64,000 nt of DNA from Cryptomeria japonica (GCF_030272615.1 NC_081409.1:872317927-872381926), one strand, 5' to 3'. Positions 14,276 through 25,744 are shown, counted from the stretch's first letter. Notes: generated from the sequence alone by a model not told the origin. A program made the numbers and translations.

Positions 14276-16013
14276 TTATTTGTTGAATGATTTTGTCCTC
14301 ACAAATGGACACATGACTATCTCAATCAACACTCCATCAAGCAACTCGGTTGTCTTAGTGTTTTCAAGCCTTGAAATGGCTTCAACTTCATCACACCTAA
14401 CAGGTTCCTTCTTGCCAAACATCACAAACTTGGTTTTACCTTTCACCTTCTCATCCTCCTGCAAAGAAGTTAGTCTAAATGTTTTTCCATCCTTCTTGAT
14501 AAGGTAGGTTTTTTCTCTAACATCATACATCATCTGTCTATCAAATTGTCAGGGTCTTCCCAATAGCAAATGGCAACAATCCATTTGCAAAACATCACAT
14601 AGGACCCTATCCTTGCACTCACCAATTTGAAAGTCAACAAATGCATGCTCATTCACCAATAATGATTGATTATCATTTACCCAAGAGACTTGATAAGGTG
14701 CTCCATGAGGTATTCTATTTAGATTCAACTTATCTACCATCTCCCTAGATACCATGTTATCTTGTGAACCTAAATCAATGACACCTTACATACTTTACCT
14801 CTAAATTGGCATGTAGTTTTGAATAAGCTCCTTCTTTGATTGATGCCTTTCTCCTTAGGGCCTTGCAAAAAAGTTCTTCTTAGCATTAGTGACTCTCCTA
14901 CCTCTAAAAATAAATTTACCAGACCATGAGGGTTGGCACTTTTATCTCCTTCCTCTTGAACCATTTGTACTCTCTTCTCACTCCTCCTTTCACCACCACT
15001 TGATGTGGATACTTTCCTTTCCGGACATTTAAATGTTGGGTGTCCAATCTCTTGACAATTGTATCATATTCTTGTAAAGGTACTTGAGTTCCTTCCTCCT
15101 CCAAATTTTCCTCTTGTGTCCCTAAAGCCACCTCTTGCATCAACACTTTGCTCCTTACCCTTACTTGCTTCTTCTTGTTCCTCATATAGTTGCTTGCTTG
15201 TAGAAAAGGATCCCCTTCCACTTGTATTGCTACCTCTTCCCCTATTAGACTTATCTTGCCTTCTCTTTATCTTCTCCTCCACCCTGATAGCCAATTGAAA
15301 ATATTCTTTCATAGTTCTTGGGTAAGAAACAACCAATTCATCTTGTATGTTAAACCTAAGGCCACCAAGGTATCTAGCCACTTTTCAACTTAATCTTCAT
15401 CTCTTCCTACCCTTATACTTAACTTATAAAACTCATCAGTGCATGTCTTCGCATCTATGTCTTTTTGATTTAAATTTTGTAATTTTTGAAACAATTGAAC
15501 TTCATAATCTCTAGGAAGGAATTTACCTTTTAGTTTTGCAACCATCTTGTCCCAAGATGTTATCTTGGCTTTCCCCCTCTTTCTCCTCTCATCTTGTTCA
15601 TAATTCCATCATATAAGTGAATGTCTCTTTAGTTTGGTCTCTGCCACTTTGACCATTTGATCATCAGGTAACTCTTCACTTTCAAAGTAGGTATCCATGG
15701 TTTCATTCCAATCTAATAGTTCCTACTCATTTAGATTGCCACCATACATAGGTAAATCAACCCTTACCTTATATTGGTAACTTCTCACTGCCTTTAGCAA
15801 CCTGATTGTTTGCTTCTATTTGGGATCTATCTACTCTTCCTCCTCTTCTTTCTCCTCTTCATCTCCCATTTATCAACATTTATTCTCTGATTGGACTCCA
15901 AGGTTTCAAGGCTTGCCAATACAACAATGTAGGACTCTTGCAACCTAGTATTCTTCTCTATCAACTCTTGTAACTCTCTGGCAATACCAACATGCTTAGG
16001 AGGCATCTTGTCT
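14276..16013 (-). pseudogene. Element A gag-protease remnant
   Basis: Read on the minus strand from an ATG at about 16006 (MPPKHVGIARELQ). A gag domain of the retrotransposon-gag type follows (ELLDWNETMDTYFESEELP, TSWDKMVAKLKG, EYFQLAIRVEEKIKRR), then an RG-rich tail and a knuckle-like stretch (about 15010-15070, C-x-x-x-E-I-GH-x4-C). An aspartic-protease-like region is at 14549-14790 (DLGSQDNMVSREMVDKLNL, with the usual DSG/DTG degraded to DLG), and a basic tail runs to 14276. Several stops and at least two frameshifts (near 15385 and 15870) break it. Gag would form the particle and protease would cleave it. Mobilisation would depend on pol from a relative such as B or C. Confidence 0.8.
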
Positions 16014-16073
16014 TCAACCTCTTACTTAATATTCTCTCAAATTCTAATTATCTCCTTCTAGGGTCTACTTCTT

Positions 16074-16085
16074 GCTCTGATACCA
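16074..16085 (-). other. Primer binding site of element A
   Basis: The minus strand reads TGGTATCAGAGC, complementary to the 3' end of plant initiator tRNA-Met, three bases from the LTR edge. Confidence 0.9.
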
Positions 16086-16088
16086 CTT

Positions 16089-17663
16089 TGATGTAGAGCA
16101 TCCAACCAACACAAAAACTAGGGGAGATCTTTCTCCCAACTTACCTACTCAAAGAGGTGATTACTTCACAAACCTTCAAGACCTCTCACAAGGTCAATAG
16201 GTGCTCATAAGGCTTCAACATCCCAAAAGTTAACTCATGTCTCTCAACCCTCATCAACCATTCAAATTCACTATATTGGATTCAAAAAACTTTTTCAAGG
16301 CCAATATGAGTTTCTCCAACCCCTAGATCACACCAAACCCTTAAACCCTACTCACACAAGACCAACTCCTATTAGGACCCCAACTTGTCCATAAGCATAA
16401 ATCACAATGAAAAGTAGATATTTACCAACCCAAGGGACTTCAAGAAACCACTCAAGAGACTCTTCAACATAGGAAAATCACCATACTTCACCCTCCCATC
16501 CACCCTAAAGACCATAAAGAAAACTTGTTGCTATATCACTGGTTCACTGTGACAACAACAACTTTGTTTGGGATGGTCATAATAATTTGAATCAAATCCT
16601 CTCACCAAGGTTTTAGAGGTTACTAGGGACACCCACACAACTTTCCTAAGTGTTCTCCACTCATCAAACCCTTTCTTTGCATCGTATTCACAAAATCTCA
16701 GGTTACTAGTTCATTAGGACAACAATATAGCTAGAGAGGAAATTCATTAAAATGATGAGATTTTGGACCAATCAAGGGCCTGAAAGATTTGATAAGGGTC
16801 TTCAATAACTCCACACATACTCAAAAACACTCACAAGCCCTTGGAGATTCATCTTTTACATATTCACCACTCTAACACATCAATTCCATTAAGAAAATGA
16901 GACTAAGACACAAAATTCATATTTATGTCACCCTTTGGCACCTGCAAACTTGTATGTGGCACCCTGCAAGGAACAAAAATTGAAAATATATATTTACAAG
17001 GGTCATATCATCCATTTTAATGAATATTTGATGATGGGATGACCAAAAATTACACATTTTTATGTCACTGGTTACCCTAGGAAGGGTTTGTGAGTGATTT
17101 TACAAAATTTATGATAACTTGCTCAAAACAAAGTGAAACTGAATAAAACCAAAGCTAAAACTTCAGGGACTCATTTTTCTTTCAATTCCAATACTTTTCA
17201 GATGTCCAAAGTAAGGATTTTAAAGTAAAAAATTCTTGGTATCAGACTACTACACCTAGAAAACAAGAAAAGTGAAGGGTAAACTTTAAATTTTTATTGT
17301 TTATGTCTCAATACATGATCCAACCAGAACTTGGCCATGGAAATGAAGATATTTAAAGGTTTTTTGAGCCCTATAGTGTTCATAACCACCCTTTGAACAT
17401 CAACTACCAAAAAACCACTTCCTAATGCTCTTTTTTTACAACAAATTTTGCATTGACAACATTGTCAATTTTGACATTTTTTTTGCAACTTGACTATAAA
17501 CCCAAAATGAGATGACTTCAAAGCATCATGAATACATCCAATTAGGCCCAAATAGCCTTCATACATGATATAATACATCATTTGATTCCTTGGACACTCT
17601 TCAGCTCTATAGGGACAATTTTGACAATATGAGACAAGTAAGACTACATACTGAACTTAGACA
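16089..17663 (-). repeat. Element A 5' LTR (complete)
   Basis: Runs from the base next to the PBS spacer (TGATGTAGAGC on plus, so the minus LTR ends ...CA) to TGTCTAAGTTCA (minus) at 17663, 1575 bp. The half from 16822 has a partner in the 3' LTR. Element B begins two bases beyond its outer end. Confidence 0.82.
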
Positions 17664-17665
17664 TT

Positions 17666-18440
17666 TGATACGAGAGCATCCCCGATTCATAGCAATCTTG
17701 CATCAAACAAAAATATTTTCTTTATGTTTTTTTTTTCATTTACAGTTTCAGCTTTTCCTTCCATGTGTCTCGGTTTTGGGTTGCTTGATCCTATGGAGTT
17801 GGATTCTTCTTGAAGACTTGATCATCTTTCTTATTTCTAGACCGCATCAGTTTTGGATTATTTTTCGGCAAGATATCACTATCTGTTTCCTTGACAATTT
17901 CCTATTACTGGTTGACAGCTCTTGTTACCGATTGCCTGGACCTATTTTGGTGATCTACTAGAACCCCTTTTGAATCGTGCAGAGGCCTGGGCATGGATTT
18001 CAATGTTCCTTGGTGTGTGGTTGACCTTTTCCCATGATCTACATTTCATCCTTTGGATTTTTCGAAGGAATCTCTTAGCAAAGGCTGACCTTGTTTATTT
18101 TACAAATTAGATCTTGTTCTTCAAGTTTTGATCCCTTTTGGGTTGTTTGGATCCTTTGGATCGATATATATAATTCTAATTGTGCATTAGATTGTAATCA
18201 ATCAAAGAATCAAGTAGCTAGACTGTGCATAGAAGATAGATCTTAAGATTCGAGGTCCCAGTTATGACCTATTCTATATGTTCTAACATGCCTATGAGCT
18301 AGTTTGTAATCAATGTTCATGAAATAAAACAATTTGTTTTGCATTGCCTCCATCATATCTTAGTGTTTCTATTGTGTTTACTCTTATTGACTGGTCTAGA
18401 TTGATCTCTTTGAGGTCCCTCCTCATCGGTGACTGCTTCA
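17666..18440 (+). repeat. Element B 5' LTR
   Basis: Starts TGATACGAGAGCATCC and ends GACTGCTTCA, 775 bp. It is similar along its length to the 786-bp LTR of element C (minus), for example GGATCCTTTGGATC, and GAGGTCCCTCCTCA near the end. Confidence 0.87.
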
Positions 18441-18442
18441 AG

Positions 18443-18454
18443 TGGTATCAGAGT
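18443..18454 (+). other. Primer binding site of element B
   Basis: TGGTATCAGAGT, one base off the initiator tRNA-Met complement, two bases after the LTR. Confidence 0.9.
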
Positions 18455-18548
18455 GAAGTTTTGTTCTAGAGGTTGCGTGTCCTAAAATTTTATTATAGGA
18501 TGGTGGATTGCGGATCCGACTTGCAGCTATAGAGGGTCGACATGAATA

Positions 18549-19730
18549 ATGGCATAAAGAGGAGCTAGGAATGGTGGAGTACATGGAAATGCAGACCCTA
18601 TTGTGATGGAGATATTGCAAGCTATAGCAGCTTGGTTGGAAGCCATGGAGATAGGCCAAAGAAGAGGTTGACATATTGAAGATGTAAGTGAAGATGAAGG
18701 AGAAGAAGGCCCGACAGAACAAGAAAACCCATCAACAGTTGATCAGGATGAGGAACGGTTTTTGAGGGTTTTGAGTAGGGAGAATACTAAACCACATTTT
18801 ACCCCACCAAAATATGATGGGAAGTTAGATTCAGATGAATTGATGGATTGGATCTCGGAGTTGAAGAAGTATTTTGATTTAGAAAACACTACAGAAGAGA
18901 GGAAGGTGAAATATGCCTGTATGTGGTTGAAAGGTTATGCATCTCTTTGGTGGGAGCATTTCCAAGTTGATAGATAGAGAAGAGGTAAAGAGAAGATTAA
19001 GACATGGGATCGGATGATTTTTAAGTTGAAGTCAAATTTAATGCCAGCTGATTATCAAGTGAACCTGTTCCAGAAGTTGCAAAATTTGAGATAGAAGGAA
19101 TCTAGTGTGAAGGAGTACAACGAAGCATTTTACAAGTTGAATATCAGATCTGGACATGTTGATGATCAAGTTGAACAAGTTGTAAGATATTTGAATGGAT
19201 TGCAAATATCTATACAAGATGAACTCAGTTTGATCAAATTGGAGAGTGTTGAAGAGGCTCACTAGTATGCCCTAAAGGGAGAAGAAAAGATAAACAAAAG
19301 ACATGAGTAGAGGTGGACATGCAGAGGTTGAAGGTTTATCGGATGAATATTTCAAGGAGGAAGAGGATATACTGGAGGTAGAGGAACCTGTATATATCAT
19401 AACAAAGACAAGCAAGTGAACAAACAAGGTAATTCATACCAGAAGGATGATAGAAATTTCTATTGGAGGAGAGAACAAGATGGTTGCCAGAATGATAATT
19501 TTGGAAGACAAGACAAGAGAACATTTAGAGGAACTTTTTTATAAGTACAAAGGAGAAGGACATCGTGCATTCGAGTGAAATAAGATAGATAATACTGGAA
19601 GAGAAACAGTGGTGGAAGAAAACCCCACTGGATCGGACCATAAACCGAATGATGGAGAATTGTTGGTGACGAGGAGAGCTTTGTGTCATACCAGAGGAGT
19701 TGAAGAGATCTTATAGAAGAAAAATATGTT
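18549..19730 (+). pseudogene. Element B gag remnant
   Basis: The frame starts at ATG 18549 but hits TAA at once; the related leader of C and C' has TGA at the same codon. It continues in frame with few stops: acidic linker (EDEGEEGPTEQENPS), FTPPKYDGKLDSDELMDWIS, KVKYACMWLKGYASLWWEHF (gag core, about 18780-18975), then a TAG. The second half (IKTWDRMI, YNEAFYKLN-type) leads to an RG-rich segment and a degraded knuckle near 19536-19566, where the first two cysteines read as tyrosine (FYKYKGEGHRAFE). Gag would package the element RNA. The C-terminal frame is broken by TAG and TGA codons. Confidence 0.82.
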
Positions 19731-19734
19731 CAAG

Positions 19735-22500
19735 ACTTGATGTAAGGTATCCGGTAAGTGTTGTAAAGTTGTTATTGATAGTGGTAGTTCAAATAATCTC
19801 ATTTTAGAAGAGATGGTGAATAAGTTGAATTTGGAAAGATTGAAACACCCTAAGCCTTATCAGATAGCATGGATTCAAAATGAACATAAGTTGTTAGTAA
19901 GGGGGAAATGTTTGGTGAAAGTGAAAATTAGGATTTATCATGATGAAGTATTGTTTGATATTATGCCTATGGATTTTGTCATTGTTTGTTGGGTAGACCT
20001 TGGTAGTTTGATAGATAGCCAGTACATGATGGGAGGAAGAATACATACACTATTGTGGCCAATGGGATGAAGAAATTCTTATTGCCTTTGGAGGAACCTT
20101 TGAAGAATGAAGTCTGTACAAATGCTAGAATATTTTTTGTAGATCGAAGGAAATTCCTGGATGGATTGAGACATGAGAATGTGTGTTTTTCCTTAATTCC
20201 TAAGAAGACTGAGAAACCAGAACTGGAAGGAGAACAACCGAAAGAGAAAAGATTTTCTAACCAAATGTGAAGACATCATTTCAGATAATGTATTTGATGG
20301 ATTGCCACCTATGAGAAATATTAGTCATTGTATGGACTTGGTTCCTGGAGCTAGCTTGCCTAACAAAGATGCATAATGGTTGATGCTGACAGAAAATGAA
20401 GAACTTAATAGACAAGTATAGGAGTTAAAGCTATGAGATTTCCACAATCCATTTTGCATTTCTAGTGTATTTTTTTTTTCTGGATTCGATTGTGTGTATA
20501 TTTTTTGTCGAAGAAATGTTTGATCAAGGAGAGTTTGAGCCCTTATGCAATACCAATAGTATTAGAACCTAAGAAGATTGGGGAGTGGAGAATGAGTACT
20601 GATTCTAGAGCAATACACAAGGTCATAGTGAAATACCGGTTTCCTTTGCCTAGGATGGATGACATAATGGACTATTTGAGTGGAGAAAAATACTTTACAA
20701 AGAGAGATTTGAAGAGTGGATATCATCATATTAGGATTAGAGAACGAGATTAGTGGAAGCCAACATTTAAGACAAATGAAGGACTGTATGAATGGTTGGT
20801 GGTGCCTTTTGGATTAACTAATGCACCAAGTACTTTCATAAGGTTGATGAATGAGGTATTGAATAAATTCTTGGGTATGTTTGATATTGTGTATTTGGAT
20901 GACATTCTGGTTTTTAGTCAAACAAAAGAGGAGCATTTGTTGTAGTTGAGACAAGTTTTGTAGAGATTAAGAAAAGAGAAGTTGTTGATAAATATTAAGA
21001 AGTGTACTTTCATGAAGAATGAGTAAGTCTATTTGGGATTTGTGATATCTGAGGATGGTTTGAAGATGTACCGTGAGAAAGTGAAAACAATTGTTGAGTG
21101 GCCAGCACCAAAAAGTAGTGGAGAGGTAAGATCATTTCATGGATTGGCTAGTTTTTATCAGAAGTTTATCAGAAATTTCAGTTCAGTTTGTAACCCTATG
21201 ACTGAGACCATGAGAGGAGATTGGAAGGAATTCAAGTGGACCACCAGAGAAAACAAAAGTTTTGAATTGTTGAAGTAGAAAGTGACTGAGCAACTTGTGT
21301 TAGCTTTAATGGATTTCAGTAAAGTATTTCAAGTGGATTGTGATGCAAGTGGAACAACAATAGGAGAACTCTTGAGTCAGGAAGGGGGAGCAGTAGCCTA
21401 TTTTAGTGAGAAATTAAATGATGCCCAGAGGAGATATTTAGTGTATGATCAAGAATTTTATGCCATAGTTCAAGCCTTGAAGAAGTGGAGACATTACTTG
21501 TTGCCTAAGGAGTTTGTATTGTATACAGATCATAAAGCTTTGCAATATTTGAATAGTTAGAGTAAGTTGAATCAGAGACATATGAGAGGGGTATAATTCT
21601 TGTAGAGTTACACCTTTGTGTTGAACCATGGAAGTGGAAAATCTAACAAAGTTGTTGATGCATTGAGTAGGAAAAGGAATTTGCTGACAGAGATGAGAGT
21701 GATAGTATTAGGATTCAAATATTTGAAGACCTTGTATGATGAAGACTCATATTTAGAAAAACCTTGGAAAGCACGTAGAGAACCGGTTATGGTAGATAGA
21801 AGAAAGTGGTTAGATTACTTCATTCATGATGAGATGTTATTCAGTGGAGTTCAGTTGTGCATACCTAAGAGTTATATGAGGGAGAATCTGATAAAGGAGA
21901 AGCATAATGGAGGTTTGGCTGGACATTTTTATATTGACAAAACAATAGCAATGGTGAGTGAGCAGTACTTTTTGCCCCAGGTACATAAGGATGTTAAGAG
22001 ATATGTGAAAAGTTGTAGAATTTGTCAAGTTGCAAAGGGTAGTAGTCAGAATGTGGGATTGTATAAACCTTTGACAGTAACAGTAAGATCTTGAAAGGAT
22101 ATAAGCATGAATTTTGTAATTGGATTGCCCAAAACACCGAGATAGAATGATTCTATATTCGTGGTAGTGGATAGATTCTCAAAGATGGCTCATTTCATAC
22201 CTTATAAGAAGACATCAGATGCATTTCATGTAGCAGACCTATTTTTCAAGGAAGTGTTGAGATTGCATGGATTACCTAAGTGCATAGTTTCAGACAGAGA
22301 CACTAAGTTTGTTGGCTATTTTTGGAGAACACTTTGGAAAAAGATGAAGACAAATTTGAAGTTCAGTTCTACTTTTCATCCATAGACTGATGGACAGACA
22401 TATAGTTAACTAGAGTTTGGTAAATTTATTGAGATGCTTAGGGGGAGATAAAACTGGAAGTTGGAATTTGATCCTTGCACAAGTAGAATTTACCTACAAT
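19735..22500 (+). pseudogene. Element B pol remnant (PR-RT-RH-IN)
   Basis: Protease: VVIDSGSSNNLILEEM at about 19765-19815. [40 protein letters not shown] and the catalytic YLDDILVF at about 20892. The tether to RNase H (FHGLASFYQKFIRNFS) is followed by RNase [45 protein letters not shown] (21320-21560). Integrase: an HHCC zinc region (GHFYID, CRICQVA, about 21920-22035), then [17 protein letters not shown] (first Asp) and [14 protein letters not shown] (second Asp). The third catalytic residue and any chromodomain fall in the gap. About a dozen stops, most of them TAG, and a foreign insertion of about 82 bp at 20434-20515 inactivate it. Confidence 0.9.
20434..20515. other. About 82-bp insertion in the RT N-terminal region of B
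   Basis: Compared with element C (minus, near 29285), B carries extra AT-rich sequence with a T10 tract between GACAAGTATAGGAG and the codons for LIKESLSP. The source is unknown and I see no clear target duplication. Confidence 0.6.
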
Positions 22501-23000
22501 NNNNNNNNNNNNNNNNNNNNNNNNNNNNNNNNNNNNNNNNNNNNNNNNNNNNNNNNNNNNNNNNNNNNNNNNNNNNNNNNNNNNNNNNNNNNNNNNNNNN
22601 NNNNNNNNNNNNNNNNNNNNNNNNNNNNNNNNNNNNNNNNNNNNNNNNNNNNNNNNNNNNNNNNNNNNNNNNNNNNNNNNNNNNNNNNNNNNNNNNNNNN
22701 NNNNNNNNNNNNNNNNNNNNNNNNNNNNNNNNNNNNNNNNNNNNNNNNNNNNNNNNNNNNNNNNNNNNNNNNNNNNNNNNNNNNNNNNNNNNNNNNNNNN
22801 NNNNNNNNNNNNNNNNNNNNNNNNNNNNNNNNNNNNNNNNNNNNNNNNNNNNNNNNNNNNNNNNNNNNNNNNNNNNNNNNNNNNNNNNNNNNNNNNNNNN
22901 NNNNNNNNNNNNNNNNNNNNNNNNNNNNNNNNNNNNNNNNNNNNNNNNNNNNNNNNNNNNNNNNNNNNNNNNNNNNNNNNNNNNNNNNNNNNNNNNNNNN
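22501..23000. other. Assembly gap (500 N)
   Basis: Exactly 500 N, the usual placeholder for a gap of unknown size. The missing end of element B (rest of integrase, possible chromodomain, 3' LTR) should lie here, about 1.5 kb if B is like C. Confidence 0.99.
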
Positions 23001-23829
23001 GCCAATTTGGAAGTGGGAATGTCATCGAAATCACTCAAACTAGTAATGGCCCTCATTAATTCCTTGGTGATAAGATGAGTCTGAGCTAACCATAGGAACT
23101 CAACATGGAATCTACTCATTTCTAATCTAACCCATTTTTTATCATAGAAAATGTTGGAAAAATCATTCTAGGTATTCAATCTCTTTTAAACAAGTGTTTT
23201 AAATTCAAACTATTCTTTCCAATCATCTTTTCTATCGATAAATCTACCTTTATCCCATGATGACTGAATTTGTCAAGCTTTACATAAATATAAGACCAAA
23301 TTTCATTAGCCAAGATCAATCCAATGGGTATGTTTGAGAATGCTCTGACTGGATCGACCTACATTGTTGTATACAAAGTTTTCTTAAATTTGGGATAGGG
23401 CCCAGTTGCAATATCAACAAGAATAGGAGTGGTCATAGTCGCAGATTCAACAAATTTCAACTTAGATCAATTCACCAAGAAACCCTAACTTCCTTGATCA
23501 TCTTCGACATTTAAAATGTCTTTTTGATTCATAGAGATAAAATTTGTCAAAAAATCCTCCTTTTAACCTTTAATCAACCATCTCACGTTAAATGCTTATG
23601 TGTGTCATCCACTACCTTAATTTGCGTGATGACATGTTATACTTCCATGATGAGTTATAATTTTAATACACTTAACCATACCTTCACACTCTGCTATGAT
23701 GTTACTATGGCCTCACTTTCTTTGGTAGGGGAAAGGGATATTTCTTTGATTCCTCCCCCTAGGCCAAAGCTACATGTTCTTCAGTTTTTCGATGATGTAC
23801 CCACATCGAAGCTAGGTGCATCCATAGTT
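23001..23829. other. Unassigned DNA with two weak coding scraps
   Basis: The minus strand at 23001-23119 reads ITKELMRAITSLSDFDDIPT and is cut by the gap. The plus strand at about 23708-23829 reads MASLSLVGERDISL and then QFFDDVPTSKLGAS. The FDDIPTSKL/FDDVPTSKL match in opposite orientations suggests two scraps of one unknown ORF family. Between them is AT-rich DNA with no other support. Confidence 0.35.
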
Positions 23830-24832
23830 TATTTATTCCTCTGGATCTTCTTCATTTTAGCCTTTGCATCTTCCACATTGATCTTCTTTTCTGGATTGTT
23901 TGGAGCTTGAGTCTCATTCCTTCTACATTTCCTTACCATATGTCCGAATTTGTTGTAGTTGTAGTATCTGATATTTACTAGATCTTGTCTTGGCGTGCAC
24001 TGATTAGCTTTATGTCCAAAAATATTGCATGTATAACATCGACCTTCAAAATGATTATATCTATTTTAATTTAGAACTGGATTCCTACATTGATTAGCTT
24101 TGTGACCATATTTGTTGCATGCATAACATCTACCAGAGAAGAAATTAGAATTCTGATTAATTCTATTCCTACACTCTATTGCCTTATGACCTATTTTATT
24201 GCATTTTTTAACAAGAACCATTAAATAAGGTATTCATTTTACTTTCCCATTTCTCGACCAATGACTTACCTTTATCCTCCTTGGTGGATTTATTGGACTC
24301 TACTACTTGTGCTGGAGATGGATCTTCTTTGTGATTCCTCTTGGATTGTGAACATTCATTAGATTCAAGTCTTGAATCCTTTTTGTCTTCCAAAGGCTTC
24401 TTCACATCCATCATCTTATCTGACTTAACAAAATTGGGTTTTCTTTCTTGTTTATTTGCTTTCTCTAGATCTACCTTTAGATATGTCACTTCTTGTTTTA
24501 GACTTTCTCACTCTTTTGTTTTGCATTTCACCATTTTTCTCAAATACTCTGTGGTCTTCTCATTATCTTCATTTTTAACTTTTAGATCCATGATAGTGCT
24601 ATTTTCTTCCTTGAGCTCTTCACTAATTTGTTTATGCCTTGTTTTAAACTTTCAGATTTGTTCGGTTAGCTTCTAAATGCATTCATTTGCCAACTAGATA
24701 TTTTCTTTTAGATATTTGTTTTTTCTTTCTACAACTTCAAGATCCTCAAGGGAATTTATAAGATCTTCACTTAAATCCATAAGTTTAACTTTCTGGATCT
24801 TCTTTGAGTGGTTAAACTCTTCCAAAGGACTT
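23830..24832 (-). pseudogene. Element H gag remnant: coiled coil plus four CCHC knuckles
   Basis: On the minus strand the region begins just after the PBS with a charged, heptad-rich stretch (LMDLSEDLINSLEDLEVVER, then EELKEENSTIMDLKVKN; about 24830-24480). A Lys/Glu-rich linker is open at 24489-24208. A series of knuckles follows at about 24200-23915: CNKIGHKAIEC, CYACNKYGHKANQC, CYTCNIFGHKANQC and a degraded YYNYNKFGHMVRKC. Such knuckles bind element RNA in the particle. The usual N-terminal copia gag (UBN2) domain is missing although the PBS and leader side are present, so an internal deletion or an unusual gag is implied. Stops and frame breaks are present. Confidence 0.75.
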
Positions 24833-24833
24833 A

Positions 24834-24845
24834 GCTCTGATACCA
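24834..24845 (-). other. Primer binding site of element H
   Basis: The minus strand reads TGGTATCAGAGC two bases from the LTR end (...TTCAACA). Confidence 0.9.
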
Positions 24846-24847
24846 AT

Positions 24848-25744
24848 TGTTGAATATCCGAAATACTTAGAGGGGAGGAGTGAATCAGTATTCCCTTGAA
24901 CTTATTAAAACTTCTAACAAGGTAATCAAATAAAATAATTTAAATGCAATAAAGGAAATTAACACCAAACAGATAATAGCAAATTTATACATGGAAAACC
25001 CAAGATGGGAAAAACCATGGAGAGAGTGATCTCTCAATTATAGAGTAATATGTAACCAAATACACAATACAAGGAATGACTTACTGCTAGTGGAGATTCA
25101 TTGTCCAAATACAAAAGGTTCACTATTAGAGAATCGACTCATAGCCAAAATACAAAAAATGAATTACTTAGAGTTGCATCTAGCATGTGCATGACATACA
25201 TTTTTCATTGAAGTACACAAAATTATTTTACATCCACTGTACATATAACATTCACATTCACAAAACCTTTTCACATATACATCATATACACAATAGTTAT
25301 TTTTCAACAACCATATGTCTAGCTTGAAAAACTGATGGTTATATATATCCACCCCAAATACTCTACTAAGTTGGCTCAACTGGAGAAGAGATGAGACCAA
25401 TATATCCATACACAACTGTAAAATGACTTTATAAGATGCCAGCATCAATCTTGATTCCAAAATACCTTGTAGAATATGCCTCCAATATGTCTGGATAGCA
25501 TTGGATTCAAAAATGCCTTGTATATCTCACCTTCATCATATGCAAAAGGGACTGGACCCAAAATGTCGTCCGGTGAAGTGGATACCATAACTTAAAATTG
25601 CATGACTTAAGTATACGTATATTGCATAATAAAGGAGAAAAAGAAATAGGCCAATAACATATGTTGAAACAAACTTCTGGACCATACCAAAACATATATA
25701 CCAGACAAAAGTACATCAATGACATGAATGGCAACAAGCCAACA
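24848..25744 (-). repeat. Element H 5' LTR
   Basis: On the minus strand it starts TGTTGGCTTGTTGCC at 25744 and ends ATATTCAACA at 24848, 897 bp. The outer flank begins CTCAT, which would be the target duplication; the partner is lost with the 3' end. Confidence 0.8.

Larger units (their letters stand above)
13047..17663 (-). mobile_element. Element A: non-autonomous Ty3/gypsy (gag-protease only)
   Basis: A minus-strand LTR element. The full 5' LTR is 16089-17663 and the 3' LTR is represented by 13047-13887, which matches 16822-17663 only. The internal region is about 2.2 kb with a PBS at 16074-16085, gag and protease remnants, and no RT, RNase H or integrase. It fits the gag-only class called TR-GAG. 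The loss of about 730 bp from the outer end of the 3' LTR means no target duplication can be tested on that side. Confidence 0.85.
17666..22500 (+). mobile_element. Element B: Ty3/gypsy retrotransposon, cut by gap
   Basis: Plus-strand element with 5' LTR, initiator-Met PBS, gag, protease, RT, RNase H and most of integrase in the usual gypsy order. It ends in the N run, so its C-terminus and 3' LTR are not seen. LTR, gag and pol are related to element C, which carries a chromodomain, so B is probably the same chromovirus family. It has many in-frame stops, mostly TAG, and is not functional. Its 5' end lies against the LTR of element A. Confidence 0.9.
23830..25744 (-). mobile_element. Element H: truncated Ty1/copia retrotransposon
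   Basis: Minus strand, with a complete 5' LTR, an initiator-Met PBS and the second half of a copia gag with CCHC knuckles. The element stops at about 23830, in the middle of gag, against unrelated DNA. Its gag layout (coiled coil, then several knuckles) resembles the later part of gag in element D. Confidence 0.82.

Noticed and set aside
14280-15393. Plus-strand Ser/Leu-rich frames in element A
   Set aside because: Antisense shadows of the minus-strand gag-protease remnant.
22417-23119. Open frames of about 200 codons across 22501-23000
   Set aside because: They consist almost entirely of N and only reflect absence of called stops in the gap.
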